Shown here: positions 57,915 through 64,000 of the stretch, one piece after another
Numbering within the stretch: position 1 is the stretch's first letter
Layout: each line of letters begins with the position of its first letter
Assembly (NCBI GenBank): GCA_963965975.1
Contig: OZ014414.1
Location: forward strand, 1,302,001-1,366,000
Source: Xestospongia bergquistia
Taxonomy: Eukaryota > Porifera > Demospongiae > Haplosclerida > Petrosiidae
Length of the DNA: 64,000 nt
Reading direction: 5' to 3'
Program-made: the position numbers and the translations under genes
Notes under the pieces: generated by a model
Told to the model about the DNA's origin: nothing
The model's input: only the letters and a program-made list of their open reading frames with translations
Databases searched by the model: none

Positions 57915-60900
57915 ATGATGGACAGTGAAAACAACAACTCAAGTATGTATTAGTTACAATAGTTATCTGTATAATTTGATATATTGTTTTATGATAGGAT
58001 TACTACTTGTTGACTCTTTCTTAGACAATAGAGTTGAGGTAAGTGCATTAAAGATGGTCACATAGTCCTGCATGTATTTAATATCATCATTCTTTAAAGA
58101 TAAGTATCTTGTTACTGATAACATAACATAGGAAAACTAAACTAACTTTAAAATCTGTTGTCATATTTTTGTTCTTTTTATTTATCATATAGTCATCATC
58201 ACAATTAGAACAATCAATTGAGCTTCAGTCAAATATGGCATATACTATAAGACCTATAGTGCAGCCATCACCTCAAGACTCAGAATCAGTAAGTACATAA
58301 TAAATAGTCAATATTATACTTCATATCTCCTTTAGGTAGTCTCTCAAGGTACACATATACTATAAATACAATGTACAACACATTATTTTTATATAGGACC
58401 TGATGTGTCAGAAAGTATCATTTTTAATCTATCAGTAAGATTATAATAGCATGTTGAATTATTCGATAAAAATACTACTTTAGGTAAATACTGATAATAA
58501 TATTACAATATGTAACAATGAAGCATATTCAGTAGGTAAGTATCAAACTAAAACAATACTATATTTTATCTTTATTACTTAGGTATTGTATCTACTAATT
58601 CAGTAAGTCTATAAAGATATATGTTTGTGTTCTTATAACTAATAACAATATCAATCCAAATTTTTACATTAAGCAGCTTTCAATGTTACCATATAAGCTA
58701 GTGTAATATACAACCAACACCAACCATTACTGTTAATAAGGAATGACACCATTTACACATATATAGCTTCTGATATGTACTACATACTGTTCATACAAGT
58801 GCATGTATTAAAACGTTTTGTCACAATAATAGGTCAATTCACCTATAAATAGTGAAAATACAGAAGTTCAACAGGTAAAGTACTGCCTGTATTAATGGTT
58901 GTGCATAATTAATAACCCTTTGTATATTATTACAGTCTGAATATGTGGATATGACTTCAGACGTGTCTACAAGATCACAATCATACAATTTACTCTTTGA
59001 TACAAATCAAGATATAGACGAAGTATGTCCACAAAATTTTATTTCAAAAATAATAAAGTAATTGTGTTAAGAAATTCATTATAATTATTTAATCTTATTT
59101 AATTTTATTTTCTACATCAGGATCAACTAGACTATGTACCAATGGATGCAGAAACTCAAAATGATGAGGTAGCATTTGTCAGTATAGTGTTGTTATAATG
59201 TGTCTCTCTTTATATATAGACATATGAATCACTTGATACACAGGATGAGGTAAATCAATAACCGCATAATAAGAACAAATACATAAAATGTTTCTTTTTA
59301 CACTGGTGGTGTCAGCACTCAGGCCACTCCGGCCATGGCTGGACCACTTTTCAAGCAACTACTTTTTTGTGTGTGTGTGCATGTGAAGTGGACTGTTGTG
59401 ACACACACACACACACTCCTAGAGGCTTTTGGTCCATGGCCTGACCACTTCAAAATAGCCAATGCCGCCCCTGTTTTAAAGTCCATAAAATGTAGGAATA
59501 GGATACAACATCTGAAACAAGACCATAATAGGAATGACAGTATTAAATCCTCACATAGTACTCATACAATGGAGCGTCAATAAACATGCATATATAAAGT
59601 TCTAAATTGTGGCTACTATGTGAGGATTTTATACTTCCATTACTACAGTGGTCTTGCTTCCAATAGATGTACCTTATCCCTAACTTTAAAAGACATTTTT
59701 ATGTACTTGTTTGTCTTCCTTTTAAACAACACAACTTTTTCATAATAATATTTCTAGCATTTATATATATATATATATATGTACATGTATGTGTAACCAT
59801 GGATACTGGAGTAGAGACCCTTCTACTCAAATATCTATGATCTAACTAACCAGTCAAACACTCTGAAGAATATATCCGGTCATTGATCCATTTTTTCCTT
59901 CGAAATACATGGAAGTTTATCCTCTCCTTTTCGACAGAAGAACAGAAAAACACAGAAAACGTCTTCAGTTCGCCCTCCATTTTCATCTATGAATAATAAT
60001 TAATTAATTCAATGTAATAAAATGGCGGAGACTTCCAAACTCAATAAGAATGAATAGTTTTATTGTTAGTGTGCTTGAAATAACATTTTCAAAAGCAGAT
60101 AATACATCCAAAAATCATAATTCCCTATTAAAATATTTCTTTAAAATATTCTAATTAATCATGGCTAAACAAAAGATTGAGAACATTATGACATCCCTGC
60201 ATAGGACAATACTACTGCATACCTGATCATAACTTTGACTCTTTATATTAGACTTATGAAGATATGGAACCTGATGTATCTAATTCTGAAATCTACAGCT
60301 CAATTCATGTTAATACATCAGAGGTATTAGTAATAATAACACCAGTATATTGTTCTATTTCAATACCACAGCCGCCCCCTCCTTCATATGAACAACTAAA
60401 TCAAGTAGATCCATCAACTTATTACAGCTCAATTACAGCAAATAACAGAAACCAAGAAGTTAGTATTAGTAAATTGAGCTTTTAATATGCTAAAATTGCA
60501 ATATGTATATTGTATATTATTAGTATCTTCGAATGTTACCACCACAAAACAGAGGACAACTAACATCAACTGAAATACCTATGCATAACTCTGTTATTTC
60601 AGTATGTATATAATCTCTCTATATAAACATATTATTATAATACATATTACAGAATCAAGGATTATATTATGTACAACCATTACAGCCCCACTTTCAATAT
60701 AGACCACCACATTATGCTCCTGTTCAAACACGTATGTACAATGATCAATTAAATAGCTTTTAAAGACTGTATTACTGTATAATTGTATAGAACCAGCTGC
60801 AGTTCCTTTAAATCCTGCAGTAGTAGGTAGACCATATCAACAACAAGTAATTAATAATTAAAATACAACATTTTTAATAATATATAATAATTTATAATAT

Positions 60901-61338
60901 TACATAATAATACATAACAATTCATAATAATATATAAGAATTTATATTAATTCATAATACTTTATATTAATTCATACTATAATACTTTTTAAACAGATAA
61001 TTGATGAAAGAAATGAAGTGAACTGTTTTACAAGCGAGTGTTTTGCTCATCTGTCACTATCAATTATTTTAATAATAATATTCTTTATTTTTGGAGGACC
61101 TTTGACCTTAGCATTGACAGTGCCTGCTCTGATTGTTCTGATAATAGTAAGTAAGTTCATTGTATAAGTCACTCCTTTCATTATAATTTAGGCTGAACGA
61201 AAGGTGTATGCAAAAAGGAAACATTACAGACAATACGGCTATATAATGCACTTGGCTGGTTGCATTGTTGCTATTGTTGCTATGCCAGTATGGGGTTGTG
61301 GCATTACTTTAATTGTCATTTTTGGTTGTTTGTTATAA
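57915..61338 (+). CDS. Two-pass membrane protein with tandem Tyr motifs and PPxY, about 387 aa
   Basis: Eighteen exons keep one frame: 57915-57942, 57998-58038, 58193-58288, 58336-58348, 58397-58434, 58484-58535, 58583-58602, 58833-58874, 58936-59022, 59121-59168, 59220-59249, 60252-60323, 60372-60458, 60524-60601, 60653-60731, 60791-60846, 60997-61146, 61192-61338. The N-terminal 300 residues are hydrophilic with no signal peptide and carry YVDM, YVPM, YEDM and YLRM (YxxM, the consensus for PI3-kinase p85 SH2 domains), plus YNLL, YESL, IYSSI and YEQL, and two PPxY motifs (PPSY, PPHY). Two hydrophobic segments (about residues 305-340 and 357-387) flank a basic loop, AERKVYAKRKHYRQYG. This layout recalls dispanin/CD225-like proteins, but I cannot confirm homology. 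It looks like a membrane-anchored docking platform for SH2 and WW proteins. A second such gene starts at 63254. Confidence 0.75.
59477..59700. mobile_element. Imperfect inverted-repeat insertion inside an intron
   Basis: Within the 1-kb intron 59250-60251, two arms pair imperfectly: AACAAGACCATAATAGGAAT with TAAATCCTCACATAGTA on the left, and TACTATGTGAGGATTTTATA with GTGGTCTTGCTTCC on the right. Just before it (59310-59470) lies a GC-richer piece with GT/CA runs, unlike its surroundings, and after it a TA run (59762-59780). The intron is far longer than its neighbours, which fits transposon insertion. Confidence 0.5.
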
Positions 61339-61979
61339 TACATCTCAAATGTGATAACAATACTATGAGCATTTTTATTTATATGAAATTTAGCTACTGT
61401 GATCATTATGTATACATTATGTTTATAGTAACTTACAATTTATAAATGTTGTTATTATAGTTAAGTTGTTACTAATAAATATATCAGAAGTTAACTTTTA
61501 TCTGTATTAACTGTACAAAGTTAGTAACATGATGCTATTGTACAATCTTACAATAAAGTTTGTGAGAATTTAGCTTTTATAAGTGATAGGATGTCTTATA
61601 TCCAGGATCAATACATACTATATATCATTAGGTGGATGTTCAAAGTAGTTTATGATACTGTGAAATAACTAAAAGAAAACTATATAGGCAAATGCAATCA
61701 CTCCAAAATAGATCATACCAATATACTCACAATCCAAAATGGCCTGGGTATAAGACAGAGTTATTTTGTATGAGCTTCGACATCAGTACCATATAGTATA
61801 CAGGTATGAAAATATTCATTCATGGATAGTGCATATGTTTAACTGGTTTAACAAGTTTGACTGGTTTATTAGATGTATTCAATAGTTGTCAATGATCTGT
61901 CACTAGATACGCGCTGACAATAGTGACTATTACTATTGTTACTTAATAACAATTAATTAACTTTTTATCATCAAAATAA
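61339..61979. other. Intergenic between convergent genes
   Basis: Contains the 3' flank of the membrane-protein gene and of the minus-strand coiled-coil gene, which converge here. AATAAA-like sequences occur near 61470 and 61550. No gene seen. Confidence 0.5.
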
Positions 61980-62775
61980 TTATATTAACATTAAGTAATA
62001 CATTATGACGTTGTCTACTGGGTGCTGTTTCCCTGCCTCTTGTAAGGAATAGAGGGTATCCATTAAAGTATCAAGTTCTTCTCTAAATTTCTCTATTTGA
62101 GCATTTTTTTCGATTAATTGACGTCTGTACTTCAACTACAGAGAGAGAGAGAGAGAGAATAAAGCATTAAACATCATTCTAAGTACTCTAACCTCTAGTT
62201 TTTGTACATGTTCCTCTGTCACATGACTAGTTTTTCTCGTAGTTTCTTGTAGTTTTGTTTGATACTCAGTTAACCTATATGGAGCAGGTAAATTAAAGAA
62301 AGAAAATATTTCTTTAAAAGTTAATAGACTCAATGAGGCAATATAACTACCATTACGTTCCATAACTGTTACCTTAATAACAGCATTATTTCCTTTAAAG
62401 TTTGACATGCTTCATGATATGCTAGGCAGTGATAATTGTTTTGGACCATTTATACAGATCTATTAAAATTCATTGAAGAATATTTTATATCTATAAAGAA
62501 AATAACTTATTTGACTATTATTCAGATAGTTAGTCTCATATGTTAAATTAAAGCATGATATGACATCTCCAATAGATGTTAACTCACCAGAAATATTATA
62601 ATCAGTGGTAAGTAACATAGTATCTGTTGATATCTTCTTTGTATTCATATATTCTTAGTCACCTCACAGTAAAGAGATACATTGAGTGTTCCTTCCACAC
62701 CAACAAAAAAAAAAGTTGGACAAGTATCAGTACAAGGAAAAGGTGTGAAAATAATTTGAGCTGATGTTGTATATA
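61980..62775 (-). CDS. Small coiled-coil protein, unidentified, middle exons unresolved
   Basis: Minus-strand exons with good sites: 62775-62663 (open frame ending EGTLNVSLYCE), 62421-62373, 62274-62193 (after a polypyrimidine-rich acceptor) and 62135-61980 (stop). The last three join in frame to a helical region: LLLRLTEYQTKL, HVTEEHVQKLELKYRRQLIE, FREELDTLMDTL, with a short tail. How exon 62775-62663 connects is unclear; coding-like sequence DVISCFNLTYE lies near 62590-62550. A beta-rich N-terminal part followed by a coiled coil is the layout of the XRCC4/SAS-6 superfamily, but I see no specific motif to support that. The 5' end is probably between 62776 and 63253, close to the start of the divergent gene at 63254. 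Confidence 0.5.
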
Positions 62776-63253
62776 CTGCTAACAAAACCAATTATGGAAA
62801 GCATAAATGCACAATGGAGGTGTGGCTGAACATAATACTTATTAATATTATTATAATATATACACATCCGTACTATATTAATTTTATTGTCTCATAAACT
62901 GGAGGAGGTAATAAGACAATGAAAGATATAAATTAATGTCCAGTATATAGTGAGATGAAGTTAATATAACAATTTGTAGTTCAGGAACTAGAGCAGGTTT
63001 AGCGAATAGTTGGCCCCTCCTACAAAAAGTGAGGGAGAGGCTGGCTATACGAGAATATATTAAGTTTACTCCAGTTAACGTACACTCTATCAAGCTATCG
63101 TTTAACGTAATGGACAATAAACGCCGTAAATCAAGTATGTAAACAATTCATAAATGGATCACTAATAGTTTTACTGTAGGAGTATTACATGTCTACTCCT
63201 CGAGCTCTGTGAGAAATATTAATGGACGCGAGAATGGACAGGAGTTAAGGACA

Positions 63254-63950
63254 ATGGTAATTGAAGTAGTAAATATATATATAAATATATATAATTATAT
63301 CTATATACAATAATTATATTATTTCGAAATAAGAATAATAATTAAAAAGAACATTAAACTCATGATCAATATTAATAGTGTGTTGTTGATGTATAATTCA
63401 GTATGTTTTTATGCAATTTTTGTAGTCATGTTCTCAGCAGGAGTTACCATTAAGAGATGATCAACTAAATCTTGAAGTAAATACTATAGAAACTACACAG
63501 TTTTCTTTACGTCATGAAGACTTAGATGAAGTAAGTATAACTAACGCGACTACAATGTATTCTTCAAAATAATAATTTTAGGTTGAATTATAATATTTAT
63601 TATAAAAATATTAGAAATACAAATATTATTTTTATAATATTTATTATAAATATAATAATTATAATTAATTGTATATATTTAATTTATAAATCATAGATCA
63701 TTCTTATTTAACAATAACCTACAATAAATATCAGCTAAACTTTATCATGTTCATTCAAATTTAATAACAGTAATAGGTACACTATTATGTTACACAATAT
63801 ATAACAATAACTATTTTAGGTAGACACTGATGATGATATTGACCCACAAACAAATGAAGCCAATTCATCAGGTATTAGTTCAATTACATTAAGTCATACC
63901 GAAGAAGGCAATCTGTTTTCATTATTATAGGTTATACATCGATAGATCCG
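63254..63950 (+). CDS. 5' part of a second Tyr-motif membrane-protein gene (runs off right edge)
   Basis: Candidate exons: an ATG alone before a GTAATT donor at 63254-63256, then 63426-63530, 63820-63871 and 63931-63950, all frame-compatible. The 52-base and 20-base exons match in size, phase and position exons 6 and 7 of the gene at 57915, and the first also in opening sequence (VDTDDD against VNTDNN), so this is a paralogue of that gene. The second ends in GYTSIDP. The Tyr motifs, PPxY and membrane segments would lie beyond the window. The first exon is uncertain. Confidence 0.5.
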
Positions 63951-64000
63951 GTAAGTATGTATATCTATAATTCCTTGTTTACTATAATTTGACATGAATG

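Noticed and set aside
62139..62158. GA microsatellite as a regulatory element
   Set aside because: In minus-strand orientation it is the pyrimidine tract of the last acceptor of the coiled-coil gene.
62884..63117. Minus-strand frame as the first exon of the coiled-coil gene
   Set aside because: It ends in a stop without a convincing donor and its composition is low-information hydrophobic; the link to 62775 could not be shown.

Overview
The window reads as invertebrate nuclear DNA from an early-branching animal, most likely a demosponge close to Amphimedon queenslandica. The DNA is AT-rich, has very short GT-AG introns (often 40-60 bases) and many micro-exons, and carries a dense mix of NACHT/LRR, CARD, Death, ZU5, SH2 and WW domains. 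The species is an inference from gene content. Exon structures were assembled by eye from splice sites, open frames and intron phase; no transcript data were available.

Layout. 1-3770 (minus): 5' part of a CARD-NACHT-LRR receptor (NLR) that runs off the left edge. 4057-9280: three intronless SLC35F6-like transporters, one interrupted by a single in-frame TGA. 9929-11506: CARD gene with an in-frame TAG. 11859-12950: intronless AIG1/TOC34-like GTPase. 13139-13590: decayed SLC35F6-like fragments. 14136-17694: intact CARD protein with an unnamed central domain and a Ser-rich tail carrying a DSGxxS motif. 19061-19494: orphan duplicated leader exons.

21040-56958 holds a tandem array of six paralogous genes, here called A-F, all on the plus strand, plus one pseudogene. 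Each has short leader exons, one large exon (about 1.9 kb) encoding a P-loop NTPase-like module followed by a winged-helix region resembling ROCO/COR, a 40-base exon, a Death-like helical exon and a short tail. Only copy D has a textbook Walker A. Copy A alone continues into ZU5, UPA-like and Death exons. Flanking homology shows that a block holding the 3' part of C plus D was copied to give the pseudogene and F. Between A and B lies an eight-exon gene (29075-33138) encoding Death, coiled coil, SH2 and WW.

57915-61338: an 18-exon gene for a two-pass membrane protein whose cytosolic part carries four YxxM motifs, other Tyr motifs and two PPxY motifs, mostly one per frame-preserving micro-exon. 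A second gene of this type starts at 63254 and leaves the right edge. A small minus-strand coiled-coil gene lies between them.

How the genes could work together (inference): most of the window looks like an innate-immune/cell-death island. The SH2-WW-Death protein could bind the phosphotyrosine and PPxY motifs of the membrane protein and pass the signal to Death-fold partners, including the P-loop/COR-like/Death-like array. The SLC35F6-like genes look like unrelated neighbours.
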